DNA from: Sapria himalayana
Lineage: Eukaryota > Streptophyta > Magnoliopsida > Malpighiales > Rafflesiaceae
DNA: 64,000 nucleotides
Assembly (NCBI GenBank): GCA_029783825.1
Contig: JAREIK010000801.1
Coordinates: forward strand, 9,746,891 to 9,810,890
Direction: 5' to 3'
A model generated the notes under the pieces. The model was not told the origin of the DNA and searched no databases. It saw nothing but the letters and a program-made list of their open reading frames with translations. The position numbers and the translations under genes were made by a program. Below are positions 60,001 through 64,000 of the stretch, piece by piece (positions within the stretch are counted from its first letter, which is position 1; each line of letters starts with the position of its first letter).

Positions 60001-62241
60001 AAATTATTATAAATTAAATATAACTATTAGTGATATAAATATTTGCTCTCATATCAATAATTCAAGAATTTAAATGGAGAGAATGAATAAAATAATTAGT
60101 AATACCTGATTGAAAGGAAGAAGCTATTGCCACCCTAGAGAGGAATATTTTACTACTCTCTACTAAGTGTCAGGGTAGATAAATTCTATGAGGACTCATG
60201 GTTGATTTCGTTAGTCAGCCCATCTCTCTTATTATTGAATAATACTCTCAATCTCCTCTCTAAAAATAATATCCAATAATAATTTTTGTTATGACTTATC
60301 CTTATGCAGTGAATATGCTAAATTGAAACTCTCTTCCATTTATGTTTCTTCTAATAATTTATATTAATTCCTCCAAAAAATAAATAGAGTTCATATTATT
60401 ATGCAATTTTATAATGCAATGTGCACAATTGATGCTTTTAGGCTAGATTAGAGCACCTAGAGCCCCAGCATGCTTGTTTATTGTACAATATCTCTCCTTA
60501 TGTATGCTCACCTAGGTATTTTGGCACAAGCCCACTGTATGTGACAATAGCTCTACTTGTGCACAACATATTTGGGAACAACAGAAGAGGGCACACTTCT
60601 TTTTGAGCACCTTCTTCTACTACACGATCATTTAGTGTCGTCAAAGTGTGCGCATGCACTATGTTGCATGTGCCCTTTTTGGGTACAATGCACGTTCACC
60701 TTTTACATAGAATTTTAGTTCTTATACCATATTAAATTTAAACTATAAAGACATAAAATATCAATTAAAATTTCATAAAACTCCATGATGAATATTTACA
60801 AGAGAGACACTTTTTATAATGAGCAGGTCAGATTAAGACAACCCATAAATTAGGTATTATCATTCATAATACAACAAAGAAAAATAAACAAAAAATAAAA
60901 TAAAAGTTATAAACCATAACAAAACTAATGTGCTCATCCAAACTTACTTAGAGATTGAACCCAAGGAGAAGGCCCACCTCCACCAGCTATTTAGCCCAAG
61001 TTCACTTTTGAAACACATACATATGCATGTGTGAGAGTGAAACAAAACAAATATTATGAAAAAATTCCAAGGCGAAGAAACCCAAAAAAACCAACAAATT
61101 CAACAAAAACTCTATCAAAAAGACCTTCAAAGAACATGATTGAATGTGTTGGGAAACACTCCTTGTTGGCATCACCAAGGGACAGAAATGGTATTGCAAT
61201 GCAATTTACAAGGCACAAACTCAACATGTATATATAATGCACTTAAAACCTCAAGTATATGAAGCTGATTGCTGGCCGCTGTCATGCCTTCTCTTCCCAG
61301 AAAACCCTTGCAACAACTCTTCATAACTCCTAGAAGAATTTCCAATTCAGAGGGTGATTTTGAAACCTATCAATTCATTACCATTGATAGAAGAATATAT
61401 GAGCAAAAGGCCACCAAGGCATAAAACCATAGATAAAACATATTGGGACCTTTTAAGCAGATTAACATACCACTAGTCTTTCTCCCACATTTCTTTTCTT
61501 TGATGCTTCATTACCATCAACAGATTGAGCTGAATATGAATTTGGCATTGATAAATTCCAATAAAAACGATTCAGTGAAGACATCTGTTTATGCATATTT
61601 AAAGTCTCTTCAGCAGATGTGATAATCTCTCCATGTAATGTGTTATGACGAAAAAGCCTCGCCCCGTAATCCTAGAGAAAGAAGATAAAAACAGCCTCGC
61701 CTCATAATCCTGGAGAAAGAAGATAGAAATGCAAAACATTTATGACGAAACAAACCTTGAACAATTCCTCTAGCTCACAATGAACACAAGTCTGACCACC
61801 CTCGATACCATGACAAATTTGGCAGCATCTCATTCGTTCAATATCTGCTTCCCTTGGATTCTCCATCGTCCGATCAATGTCCAGGAGTCGATCAAGTAAC
61901 ATTTTCCTACTGTTTTCTAGTTGTTCCAGCCGAGACTGAATATAGTACTTCAAAGCAGTGATGCTCCTGAAACTGAACGAGAGTACAACAAAGTTAACAC
62001 CTAGCTTCATGAACATAACTTGGAGAAAACACAACTAAGTATATACTGCAGAACAGAAATTGTAAGCCACTGACTGGGGAGCAACTCGTGATGATCGAGA
62101 ATTATTTAGAGTTCCAGAGATTGTCTCCTCCATCTTTCTTATCATATCCCTGCCAAAGTCCTTGTTCAGTTCAGCATGAAGGAGAGCTTCTAACCACCAA
62201 ATAGCACATTCTTTTTCTCTGTTATGAAATGCATTATGAAC
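3727..62241 (-). CDS. SHPRH: SHPRH-like SNF2 helicase/RING E3 ligase, eight internal exons (partial gene)
   Basis: Join of 62241-62075, 61972-61756, 61671-61471, 61366-61250, 14572-14330, 14114-13910, 4236-4022 and 3878-3727. The reading frame is continuous through all eight exons without a stop. SHPRH proteins are large nuclear ATPase/E3 ligases that couple a SNF2 helicase to a RING finger inserted between the helicase lobes and act in DNA-damage tolerance (known from yeast Rad5 and human SHPRH; plant members are less studied). Visible here are the long coiled linker (exons A-E), the C3HC4 RING (CPIC, CGH, CCKC in exon F; CPTC in exon G) and the start of the C-terminal helicase lobe (VLVFSSWNDVL in exon H). 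The N-terminal SNF2 lobe and the end of the second lobe lie outside the window. The gene is probably functional, because the coding sequence is clean despite about 56 kb of intronic transposons. The call rests on recalled conservation, not a search. Confidence 0.9.
4022..4236 (-). CDS. SHPRH: SHPRH exon G (second half of RING finger)
   Basis: 215 bp, entered after TTTCCTGCAG. Its first two bases complete the C6 cysteine codon, then LFSMTEQRQ, and WLMCPTCR supplies RING ligands C7 and C8. It continues IAYADDRQDKSCNS and ends GSYGTK before GTTTACTT. Joining F and G restores the full C3HC4 pattern. Confidence 0.92.
4311..4517 (+). repeat. Copia 5' LTR
   Basis: Begins TGTAATTTACATTTATACC and ends GCTTGAAATTGAACA. 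Shared with the 3' LTR are a TTATTATT tract, CATTATTGAT, a TTTATTGA-ATTATTCAA block and TTATGTG...TGGCTTGAA. The divergence is large, so the insertion is old. Confidence 0.82.
4518..4530 (+). other. Copia primer-binding site (degenerate)
   Basis: TGATATCAGAGAT lies directly after the 5' LTR. Plant Copia elements typically have TGGTATCAGAGC here, complementary to initiator tRNA-Met, so this is a decayed version. Confidence 0.75.
4531..5690 (+). other. Copia 5' internal region, gag not recognisable
   Basis: By position this should hold gag. I see no zinc knuckle or open frame. A GC-richer patch at 4590-4860 and another at 5165-5290 have no recognised content. Confidence 0.5.
5690..7323 (+). 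pseudogene. Copia pol remnant, integrase C-terminus to mid reverse transcriptase
   Basis: Frame-hopping translation still shows Copia landmarks. Near 5865-6015, FVHDL, DK-T-KSL--VFL and SSNIIFFE match the integrase tail (FVHD...KSL.CVFLGY...VTFFE). Near 6480, LPIAL-KG-RS-T-HPI is the linker before RT. Near 7130-7320, a degenerate YVDD-region block is followed by YFLDINVTY (consensus YFLGIEVA). There are many stops. The block is cut at 7323 by the LINE and resumes at 12834. Confidence 0.78.
7369..8039 (-). other. LINE 3' untranslated region
   Basis: Pyrimidine-rich on the plus strand, no coding motif, between the RNase H remnant and the (TA)n tail. Confidence 0.5.
8040..8440 (-). pseudogene. 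LINE RNase H domain remnant
   Basis: Around 8120-8068 the minus strand reads YREANALADNLARIW, the signature of the C-terminal RNase H of plant L1 elements (REAN..AD.LA). The rest of the domain upstream is frameshifted. It lies close to the LINE 3' end. Confidence 0.7.
8519..8830 (-). pseudogene. LINE RVT zinc-binding/C-terminal region
   Basis: 103 residues including PHVVFWYIWKTRNKSRYEG, matching the end of the zf-RVT region of plant LINEs (...FWxIWKxRNxxxF). The Cys/His part falls just upstream, around 8840-8900, in another frame. Confidence 0.65.
9092..9619 (-). pseudogene. LINE RT thumb/connection region
   Basis: 175 residues continuing the RT polypeptide: GCPIYEDRLREEYLSPL, GWKEDLLSFGGKITLI, then FLWG and LGFTSLTDIATAWDCKGWWRL. 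This is the conserved post-RT segment of plant LINEs (W....LS.GGR..LI...FLWG...GLG...L). It is in a different frame from the RT core upstream. Confidence 0.82.
9681..10616 (-). pseudogene. LINE reverse transcriptase core (frameshifted)
   Basis: Two frames. 10616-10272 carries SLIVLIPKKE and DFRLISLCNMIYNILAKIL (RT fingers; consensus IPK...DFRPISLCN..YKIIAK.L). 10202-9681 carries LNLSKAFDRVEWDTL, the first catalytic Asp (consensus D-SKAFD), then GLRQRDLLSPLLF (consensus LRQGDPLSPLLF). The YADD box reads DAND, so the first Asp of the pair is Asn. The enzyme would be inactive. Confidence 0.88.
11140..11856 (-). pseudogene. LINE endonuclease domain (broken)
   Basis: Begins MDSYLYWNIRGM, the usual start of ORF2 (WNIRG). 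TEP follows about 35 residues in, then WIIGGDFNII, the phosphodiesterase core of apurinic-type endonucleases. The frame breaks near 11431. A downstream segment on the same strand near 11200 reads SDHS-LLLS, the catalytic Asp-His end of the domain. This domain nicks target DNA for target-primed reverse transcription. Confidence 0.8.
12459..12782 (-). pseudogene. LINE ORF1 C-terminal fragment with zinc knuckle
   Basis: 107 residues. CNGCKKLGHDGGEC fits C-x2-C-x4-H-x4-C, the zinc knuckle of plant LINE ORF1 nucleic-acid-binding proteins. It is preceded by VCVEYNLNNFLPTSIWI, typical of the end of the DUF4283 region. The N-terminal part is missing at the LINE 5' end (12823). The methionine at the start is internal, not a true start. 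Confidence 0.75.
12834..13400 (+). pseudogene. Copia pol remnant, continuation after the LINE (RT/RNase H)
   Basis: Translation gives ENILSYHKRY, then ILVDSTIYRKL, then LDITYEV and VHLDV-FYMLKYVKK with FNDHIYLQLI-YSNSN. These match the Copia stretch LSQRKY...RY-KLVG--YLT--RPDI-YAV...HLDA--R-LRY-K...YSDSDWA. It continues the block interrupted at 7323. It contains stops and is dead. Confidence 0.75.
13401..13667 (+). other. Copia 3' end region, nothing recognised
   Basis: AT-rich. By position it is the end of pol and the polypurine tract, but neither is recognisable. It ends ACAAAATCTCT just before the 3' LTR. Confidence 0.5.
13668..13904 (+). repeat. Copia 3' LTR
   Basis: Begins TGTAAATATTATT and ends GGCTTGAAGTTGAGCA. 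It contains an expanded (TTA)n/(TTTA)n tract (about 13675-13775) that accounts for most of its extra 30 bp relative to the 5' LTR. The last base is 6 bp from the end of SHPRH exon F. Confidence 0.82.
13910..14114 (-). CDS. SHPRH: SHPRH exon F (first half of RING finger)
   Basis: 205 bp, entered after TTTCAG with ALVLSKQKK. It contains CPICQEKL, QKMVFQCGH and ITCCK, which supply RING ligands C1, C2, C3, H4 and C5. It ends with a single T, so the codon of ligand C6 (TGT) is completed by exon G across the Copia-filled intron. The donor GTATATGC is formed by the Copia target duplication. Confidence 0.92.
14330..14572 (-). CDS. SHPRH: SHPRH exon E
   Basis: 243 bp, 81 codons, phase 0 at both ends (TTTCATGAAG|GCCATGAGG to TATTTGAAG|GTATCAAC). 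It encodes AMRKEYNHARSLAVVQAQLL, then HDEIKMAVSRL, and ends RMKGRLRYLK. These are strongly conserved SHPRH helices between the helicase lobe and the RING. It is preceded by a 46.7-kb intron and followed by a normal 215-bp one. Confidence 0.9.
14573..15289. other. intronic sequence, no gene recognised
   Basis: AT-rich. It may include LTR sequence of the Copia fragment that follows, but no LTR ends were found. Confidence 0.45.
15290..16005 (-). pseudogene. Copia pol 3' fragment (RNase H end)
   Basis: Minus-strand translation shows SHSSWALGCIKRRSMMGFYIFLG near 15850-15780 (consensus YSDSDWAGC..RRST.GY..FLG), ERMKHIG near 15595 (consensus ERTKHIE), and DIFTKVLKISHVNFLFSKF with LNLYVVALGEVL near 15505-15410 (consensus ADIFTK.L....F..L.SKLG..NLY). 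A purine-rich TAGGGGAGGTG follows and could be the polypurine tract. Many stops. It is independent of the Copia at 4311-13904, being in the opposite orientation. Confidence 0.75.
16385..17215. repeat. CACTA left subterminal repeats
   Basis: Many direct and inverted copies of ACCGACCAAA/TTTGGTCGGT, including a 44-bp unit (GGTCGTAATTACCGACCAAA...) repeated near 16910-16980. These match the position and nature of TNPA-binding subterminal repeats of En/Spm elements. Confidence 0.82.
17216..19592 (+). other. CACTA 5' region: leader and AT-only tract
   Basis: 17216-17600 may hold promoter and first-exon sequence: a TCTCTCTCTGAATT leader and a possible splice site CAG|GTAAGTTTTTC near 17357. From about 17600 to 19560 the sequence is almost pure A/T, built of loose TATAACTATATATAA words with no period I can fix. 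Short open frames here are compositional. Confidence 0.6.
21215..24258 (-). mobile_element. hAT-A copy 1 (3,044 bp) inside the CACTA transposase gene
   Basis: Ends TAGAGGTGTCAAACGAAAC and GGCCGATTGAAACCTCTA. Flanks GGGTAAAA (21207-21214) and GAGTAGAA (24259-24266) agree at 6 of 8. GC-rich GGCACGG ends enclose an AT-rich body with a minus-strand transposase remnant. Removing it rejoins the CACTA reading. It is shorter than the other copies because about 0.65 kb of the transposase C-terminus is deleted near 22270. Confidence 0.88.
22080..23526 (-). pseudogene. hAT-A transposase remnant (copy 1), C-terminal deletion
   Basis: Pieces in frame order: ATG at 23526; BED region with LKRHAE-like text near 23270; SDIWTSRDESSYACLTIHYVDSNWTMNKKILGF (22930-22820); TFDNASNN region near 22720; SDVRHRWNYTYLMLESCVGYEHVISNYV (22465-22370). 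Compared with copies 2 and 3, everything between the MKYLNIFYDT segment and the acidic tail is missing, including the dimerisation domain with SESVFS. Stops and frameshifts throughout. Confidence 0.82.
26445..28430 (+). pseudogene. CACTA second gene (TNPA-like / Transposase_24 type)
   Basis: Starts MARG-GRGS. Conserved blocks are RDHVFKEWQNR near 27173, CNKQSGNRRSEWAGKDSGMHTHTCGSRSMRE (27230-27330) and EGKKPSAHHLFKYMHTKAHDD (27475-27540), typical of plant CACTA second genes. The C-terminal part, FKDEMRNSIQFQLADSE to a proline/threonine tail, ends at 28430. A 200-bp tandem duplication lies inside. Interrupted by stops. The product normally binds the subterminal repeats. Confidence 0.72.
27738..28137 (+). 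repeat. 200-bp tandem duplication in the CACTA second gene
   Basis: Unit 27738-27937 repeats at 27938-28137, starting GTTTTCATC-ATCATCTCC and sharing GTCCGTCTATGACGTCGG. Divergence is low, with scattered substitutions. The length is not a multiple of three, so it shifts the frame; each unit also carries a stop after STSSFY. Confidence 0.88.
28705..29310. repeat. CACTA right subterminal repeats
   Basis: Multiple copies of GGTCGGTAA/TTACCGACC in both orientations between the second gene and the right end, mirroring the left array. They end with ACCAAATATTTGGTCGGTGA just inside the terminal repeat. Confidence 0.82.
29556..33041 (-). mobile_element. hAT-A copy 2 (3,486 bp)
   Basis: Ends TAGAGATGTCAAACGGGC and GGCCCGGTTGACACCTCTA. 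Flanks AATTTAAG (29548-29555) and GATTGAAG (33042-33049) match 6 of 8. GC-rich termini, about 130 bp on the left and 350 bp on the right, enclose an AT-rich body. It landed 6 bp inside the terminal repeat of copy 4. Confidence 0.9.
30083..32194 (-). pseudogene. hAT-A transposase (copy 2), several lesions
   Basis: The start equivalent to copy 3 is TTG at 32194 (ATG lost). BED finger QCKYCMRLLTCKSS...KRYAELC keeps the two Cys but has Tyr for the first His. Then LPIRFSEDPRIVRIM, SVTSDI, HVRCMCHMTNLIVQPG, KKKKFQSDVRHRWNYTYLMLESCVGYEHVIS, LAACMDPRVK and the dimerisation end DLLTPPVSSVASESVFSVVVNVISDR. Frames change between these blocks. hAT transposases are RNase H-fold DDE enzymes; the SDIWTS Asp and the SESVFS region are present. 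Confidence 0.88.
33560..35600 (-). pseudogene. hAT-A transposase remnant (copy 4)
   Basis: Alignable by eye to copy 3 throughout: the WTSHDDA region near 35030, the RHRWNY/GYEHVIS region near 34560, the MNLE-P region near 34170, and an acidic tail near 33600. Nearly every codon block contains stops or frameshifts, so it is much older than copies 1-3. Confidence 0.7.
38437..42399 (-). mobile_element. hAT-B element (3,963 bp) with perfect 8-bp target duplication
   Basis: Left end CATAGTTATTTAATGCGC; right end, inverted, CATAGTTATGAAAGGCGC. Flanking ATTTGGAC is identical on both sides (38429-38436, 42400-42407) and lies in the WTS codons of copy 5. Ends are rich in AAGGCGC/GAGGCGC. It encodes a BED/DUF659-type transposase on the minus strand. 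Confidence 0.93.
38930..41396 (-). pseudogene. hAT-B transposase (BED finger, DUF659, hAT C-terminal domain)
   Basis: Start ATG at 41396 (MDKEIEVEVDASSGRK). BED finger: ICIFCDKV and later KHLFGGFRNSKKCTRC. Linker KGPMDYFFTPDPE. The DUF659 core (40944-40435) contains ANILFNAVNY-like text, SIMPDGWTDRKEKSLVNFLV, and VITYNALNYV where the family has VITDNA; this catalytic Asp is Tyr. An intron fits near 40336-40433 (CAG|GTACTTAT to TTATGTAG). Then LYWTPCAAHCLDLILEDIG, MRRFTEQRELLRLAKTRFAT, and the C-terminal AEWWGMFGSSTRNLQKFAL...SASGCERN and RRNRLDHQRLNNLVYIKYNR. In-frame stops near 41340 and 41090 and a frameshift near 40945. Dead. Confidence 0.85.
42599..44487 (+). mobile_element. hAT-A deletion derivative (1,889 bp) inside copy 5
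   Basis: Ends TAGAGATATCAAATGGGTC and GACCCATTTGATACTTCTA. Flanks ATAGTATG (42591-42598) and ATAGTATC (44488-44495) match 7 of 8 and sit just before the TFDNASNN codons of the host copy. The interior keeps only the C-terminal half of a transposase. Confidence 0.88.
42680..43800 (+). pseudogene. hAT-A transposase C-terminal half (deletion derivative)
   Basis: Segments match copy 3 in order: VCSPTLKN-like text near 42690, the FQSNM-HHWNYTY region near 42800, MVVEIETNYLKWWFIISSLYCLATCIDHRVKVKRIDN (43091 on), MNLKDSPERFIHEKLTELFTYYDTRYGGNSS, and the acidic tail near 43760. The N-terminal BED finger and first catalytic block are absent. Multiple stops. Confidence 0.78.
44719..45491. mobile_element. 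family D non-autonomous hAT-like element (773 bp)
   Basis: Left end CAGCATTTCAAAA, inverted right end TAATGTTTTAAAA. Flanks GTCTCAAT (44711-44718) and GTCTCAAC (45492-45499) match 7 of 8. The interior begins with AGGCGTGCC...GCACGCCT and AAGGCGCAAAGGC, recalling hAT-B ends, then AT-rich sequence. A (AT)n tract lies near 44975-45003. No coding capacity. Confidence 0.65.
45500..45749. other. unassigned sequence between copies 5 and 6
   Basis: Follows the family D target duplication. The transposase reading of copy 5 cannot be followed here, so either copy 5 was rearranged or this belongs elsewhere. Confidence 0.4.
47753..51207 (-). mobile_element. hAT-A copy 3 (3,455 bp), best-preserved autonomous-type copy
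   Basis: Ends TAAAGGTGTCAAACGGGCC and GGCCCGGCTGACACCTCTA. Flanks GGTGGGTC (47745-47752) and AGTGGGTC (51208-51215) match 7 of 8. It was inserted within the first 20 bp of the older element at 47734. GC-rich ends and a nearly full transposase on the minus strand. Confidence 0.92.
48372..50493 (-). pseudogene. hAT-A transposase (copy 3), near full length with three lesions
   Basis: ATG at 50493 (MTNTPDTYLNLKNENIS) to a stop at 48372, about 707 codons. BED finger QCKYYMGLLTCKSS..GHLKRHAELC: the second Cys is Tyr. Catalytic core SVTSDIWTSHDDSSYACLTSHYVDSNWT, then SVTFDNASNN and HVRCMCHGINLIVQ; then RHRWNYTYMMLESCVGYEHV, YLKYWSTVPSLYCLAACMDPRVK, and the dimerisation block WWKAYESTFPVLSRMTWDLLTPPVSSVVSESVFSV. 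An acidic tail ends the protein. Lesions: TAA at 50379-50377 and 49929-49927 (both CAA in copy 2) and a 1-bp insertion near 49280. Normally a DDE enzyme in the nucleus that excises and inserts the element. Confidence 0.92.
51234..51938. mobile_element. family C non-autonomous element, copy 2 (705 bp), perfect target duplication
   Basis: Left end CTAAGAAGCACGAAC; inverted right end GAAGGAAGCACGGAT. GGCATGAC is identical on both sides (51226-51233, 51939-51946). The interior has an AT-only block, a C-rich repeat with CAAAATCG and twice the GATACGCC-ACGTGGCGTATC palindrome, in the opposite order to copy 1 at 2417-3307. Confidence 0.8.
53929..54063. repeat. minisatellite, five 27-bp units
   Basis: Exactly five consecutive 27-bp units of the form GGGTCAGAAGCAATATTG + CCTCATGCC, differing only by G/C at position 5 and C/T near the end. 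Each unit contains the palindrome CAATATTG. The unit length is a multiple of three, so two frames stay open through it by chance. Confidence 0.97.
54221..54830. mobile_element. hAT-A miniature element (610 bp), perfect ends and target duplication
   Basis: Starts TAGAGGTGTCAAACGGGCC and ends GGCCCGTTTGACACCTCTA, a perfect inverted repeat. GTGGTGGA is identical on both sides (54213-54220, 54831-54838). It is almost entirely GC-rich GGCACGGC repeats that can fold back, including a duplicated unit with GGCACGTGGTTTGTTCGGCC. No AT-rich body and no transposase. Confidence 0.95.
55192..57775. other. AT-rich intronic sequence, no element resolved
   Basis: Contains short direct repeats such as TTTTTATATATACCAATA-TTATAATTAATA (56140, 56300), but I cannot define terminal repeats, motifs or coding blocks. 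Confidence 0.5.
58000..58195. repeat. GAGCTC-rich degenerate repeat block
   Basis: Repeated GAGCTCCATGGAGCTC-like words in both orientations inside the hAT-B-related element. It could be an expanded subterminal motif. Short open frames across it look compositional. Confidence 0.6.
58214..58635. mobile_element. hAT-A non-autonomous derivative (422 bp), perfect target duplication
   Basis: Starts TAGAGATCTCAAAAGGGTC and ends GGCCCGATTGGGCATCTA. CTATGAAG is identical on both sides (58206-58213, 58636-58643). GC-rich interior with GGCATGG/GCCTGG words; no coding content. Confidence 0.88.
58785..61249. other. AT-rich intronic sequence up to the SHPRH exon D donor
   Basis: No element ends or coding motifs recognised. 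A GC-richer patch at 59030-59220 and one at 60420-60720 stand out, but neither gives a recognisable protein on either strand. Confidence 0.45.
61250..61366 (-). CDS. SHPRH: SHPRH exon D
   Basis: 117 bp, 39 codons, phase 0 to phase 0. It starts after TTGATAG with VSKSPSELEILLGVMK and ends ASNQLHILE before GTTTTAAG. The downstream intron is the giant one (61249 down to 14573). The protein joins in frame to AMRKEYNHARSL in exon E, as expected for the family. Confidence 0.88.
61471..61671 (-). CDS. SHPRH: SHPRH exon C
   Basis: 201 bp, 67 codons, phase 0 at both ends (TTTCTCTAG|GATTACGG to AGACTAGTG|GTATGT). It begins DYGARLF and ends SKKRNVGERLV, a stretch conserved in plant SHPRH. The first 17 bases and their acceptor are repeated 38 bp upstream inside the intron, creating a second potential splice acceptor at 61710. 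Confidence 0.87.
61655..61730. repeat. 38-bp tandem duplication across a splice acceptor
   Basis: Units 61655-61692 and 61693-61730 differ at a few positions. Each contains TTTCT-CAG/TAG followed by the first bases of exon C (GATTA-G-GGCGAGGCT on the minus strand). The unit nearer exon B lies entirely in the intron. Confidence 0.92.
61756..61972 (-). CDS. SHPRH: SHPRH exon B (coiled linker with Cys cluster)
   Basis: 217 bp between CTCGTTCAG|TTTCAGG and GTTCAAG|GTTTG. It encodes a helical segment (LKYYIQSRLEQLENSRK) followed by a Cys-rich patch, CCQICHGIEGGQTCVHC, and the acidic end ELEELFK. The cysteine pairs suggest a small metal-binding knuckle ahead of the RING. The exon ends in phase 0. 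Confidence 0.88.
62075..62241 (-). CDS. SHPRH: SHPRH exon A (linker region)
   Basis: 167 bp, entered after TTTTGAAG and left at CCCCA|GTCAGTGG. It encodes 55 codons plus two bases, with the motif ECAIWWLEALLHAE followed by a charged helix ending NNSRSSRVAP. This is the conserved block N-terminal to the RING in plant SHPRH proteins. The last two bases (CA) join the first base of exon B to make one codon. The upstream exon is not visible between 62242 and 64000. Confidence 0.88.
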
Positions 62242-63349
62242 CTTCAAAAGAACGTGATTTTGCTCAAAGTCATATAGTGGAAATCAGATAAACAAGGGCC
62301 TGCTCTGAAAGAATTTTGTTTTCTTCTTTGATATTGTTCTTCGATGCATGAGAAACAGAAATGCATCTAGAAACATTTTCAGAACCTTTTTTTTTCGGGA
62401 AATTCCTTCTTTTCCTTTAGGTTTTTGTTTTCTCAATTTTGTTTTCTGTTTTTTTTTTCTATTTTACTTTTCCCAAAGTAAAATCTTGAAGGAAAATTTA
62501 CATCCACCATAATTATACTCATCACAAATAAAGAGTGCAAAATATCTTGGAGCATTGTTATGCATACTGAAGAAGAGTATAACCTAAAAACAAGCTGAAT
62601 ACAAACAAAATAGAAGTTATATACCAGCCAAAAAATACATAAGTAAAACACAAAATTTCAACATTTAGGAATCATTTTCAAGATTAAAATCACCATTCAA
62701 GAAATAGTTTTTCTCAATTTCTTAAATTTAAATTCAATTTTTCAAATAACAAAATATAAAAACTCAAAAAAAAAAAAAAGCTAACCGCAACATTAACAAT
62801 ATTAAACTTTTTTTTTTTTTGTTTATATTCAAATAGAATTCATGTCTAGGTGTAATGATAAGAATTTTTACCCAGTGATGATATGTCTTGGATTCGAGCA
62901 GCCTATCTGATCTATCATGACTAGGGTTTGTCGAGATTTATCTTTCTAACACAAGTGTATTAAGAGTATTTTGTACTTGGTATGACTTTTTTTCTATCTT
63001 CTAAAAATTTGCAATAAAAATATGTTTGGAGCCATATTTTCATGTCAAATATTTTGAAAATTTGACTTTTATGAAAATGATTATAAAACACTATTTACGA
63101 TGTACTTTCAGGGAAAGAGACAGAGAGAAAAAAAAATGAATGCTTGAAACAAAAAAAAAGAATTTTATTGAAATTAAAAATTATAATAGATATGACATTA
63201 ATAACAAAAAATAACATAATTCATACATACATACATACATATGTATATGTATATATATATATATATATATGTATGTGATATGAGGTGGCACACAAGTCAG
63301 GTCCTCCAAAATAAAGGAAAAAAATAATAGAAATAAATTAAATCTCAGT
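62242..63349. other. SHPRH intron upstream of exon A, nothing recognised
   Basis: AT-rich with poly(A/T) runs; microsatellites near 63220-63275 (CATA then TA). No exon with a SHPRH motif found. Confidence 0.5.
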
Positions 63350-64000
63350 ATTTATTTAAAGCTAGAACATACATGTCATAAATCTCTAACTTGGAAGAGA
63401 AAAAATCGATATGTGATCATCTAAGAGTTTTCATGAGGATGTTTGCAGCATGCTCCCTGGTAGATACTTAGGAAACAATGATTGAATCATTCTGAATATT
63501 CTCCTTAATAAAGTGATAATCAATCTTAAAATATTTTATCTGCTTATGAAAAACTGGATTGACTACAATATATCATCGATCTCTAAACTAGTAGGTTAAG
63601 CTACCATAAGAAATGACCGGTCAACTAAAGCTCGCAAATAATTTATGTCAAGTTATATACATTGCTACCATACTAGATCATGAAATAACTATTGGTATCT
63701 TGTTCTTCTAGGAGACATGGTTATCTATAGAAAAAATACAAAATCTACTTTTCCCTATAATTGCAAAAGTTCAACTAAAATCTGAAGACACTTGTATAAC
63801 TATGCCCCACAATCTCTCAACATAATCTCACGTCCTGAAACTTTCTTCACATTTTTAAGAATTCTAAGAATTGTATCCATATTAATCTATCTAAAAAAAT
63901 CTAAAAAATAATTAATTATATTGATAACATAGATAATATATTACTTAATTATTGTCAGATAGTATAATTTTCCTAGGATCCTCTTATATCTAATTAAATC
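63350..64000 (-). pseudogene. Copia pol 3' fragment (RNase H end), runs off the window
   Basis: On the minus strand: NPVFHKQIKYFKIDYHFIKENIQND, VSTREHAANILMKTL, then IDFFSSKLEIYDMYVLA. These match the Copia RNase H end (NPVFHERTKHIE-DCHF-REKI...VST--QLADI-TK-L...F--SKLGIYDIYAPA). Stops are present. No LTR boundary found. Confidence 0.78.

Larger units (their letters stand above)
14573..61249 (-). other. giant intron of SHPRH, 46,677 bp
   Basis: The donor GTTTTAAG at 61249 and the acceptor ending CATGAAG at 14573 join exons D and E in phase 0 with the conserved peptide LHILE-AMRKEY. The intron is filled by a Copia remnant, a CACTA element and a long nest of hAT elements. No other host exon was recognised inside it. 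Confidence 0.85.

Noticed and set aside
1..64000. tRNA, rRNA or organellar insert
   Set aside because: I saw no cloverleaf-like conserved boxes or rRNA blocks on either strand, though a covariance search was not possible here.

Overview
Eukaryotic DNA from a flowering plant: interrupted genes with GT-AG introns, a plant-type protein-coding gene, and densely nested plant transposon superfamilies (Copia, L1-type LINE, CACTA, hAT) in an AT-rich background. I cannot name the species. There is no sign of bacterial, viral or organellar sequence.

Only one host gene is visible. It is a minus-strand homologue of SHPRH (SNF2-type helicase / RING E3 ubiquitin ligase), of which eight consecutive exons can be placed: A 62075-62241, B 61756-61972, C 61471-61671, D 61250-61366, E 14330-14572, F 13910-14114, G 4022-4236 and H 3727-3878. 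All junctions are GT-AG and all phases join. More exons must lie on both sides of the window. Almost everything else in the window is intron of this gene filled with transposons.

Layout: 1-3726 is the intron after exon H, with several old hAT-like non-autonomous elements. Between exons G and F (4237-13909) lies one old Copia element (LTRs 4311-4517 and 13668-13904). A minus-strand L1-type LINE (7334-12823) is nested in its pol region with a 10-bp target duplication. The Copia target duplication coincides with the splice donor of exon F. Between exons E and D is one intron of about 46.7 kb (14573-61249). It holds, in order: a Copia 3' fragment; a complete 13,013-bp CACTA element (16317-29329) carrying a nested hAT; and then a chain of nested hAT elements from 29550 to 58776.

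The dominant hAT family ('hAT-A' here) has the terminus TAGAGGTGTCAAACGGGCC, very GC-rich subterminal sequence rich in GGCACGGC/GGCCCG, and 8-bp target duplications. Better copies are at 21215-24258, 29556-33041 and 47753-51207. Older copies are at 29550-36441, from 36917, from about 45750, and others. A second hAT family ('hAT-B', 38437-42399) encodes a BED/DUF659-type transposase and has a perfect 8-bp target duplication. Two further short families (C and D) are non-autonomous. Target duplications let the insertion order be read locally, in places three levels deep.

Every transposase seen carries stops, frameshifts, deletions or catalytic substitutions, so all look dead as protein sources. 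Several short non-autonomous copies have perfect 8-bp target duplications, so mobilisation was more recent than the visible transposase decay suggests. Exon positions, target duplications and motif assignments were read directly; family names come from recalled motif conservation, and no search was run.
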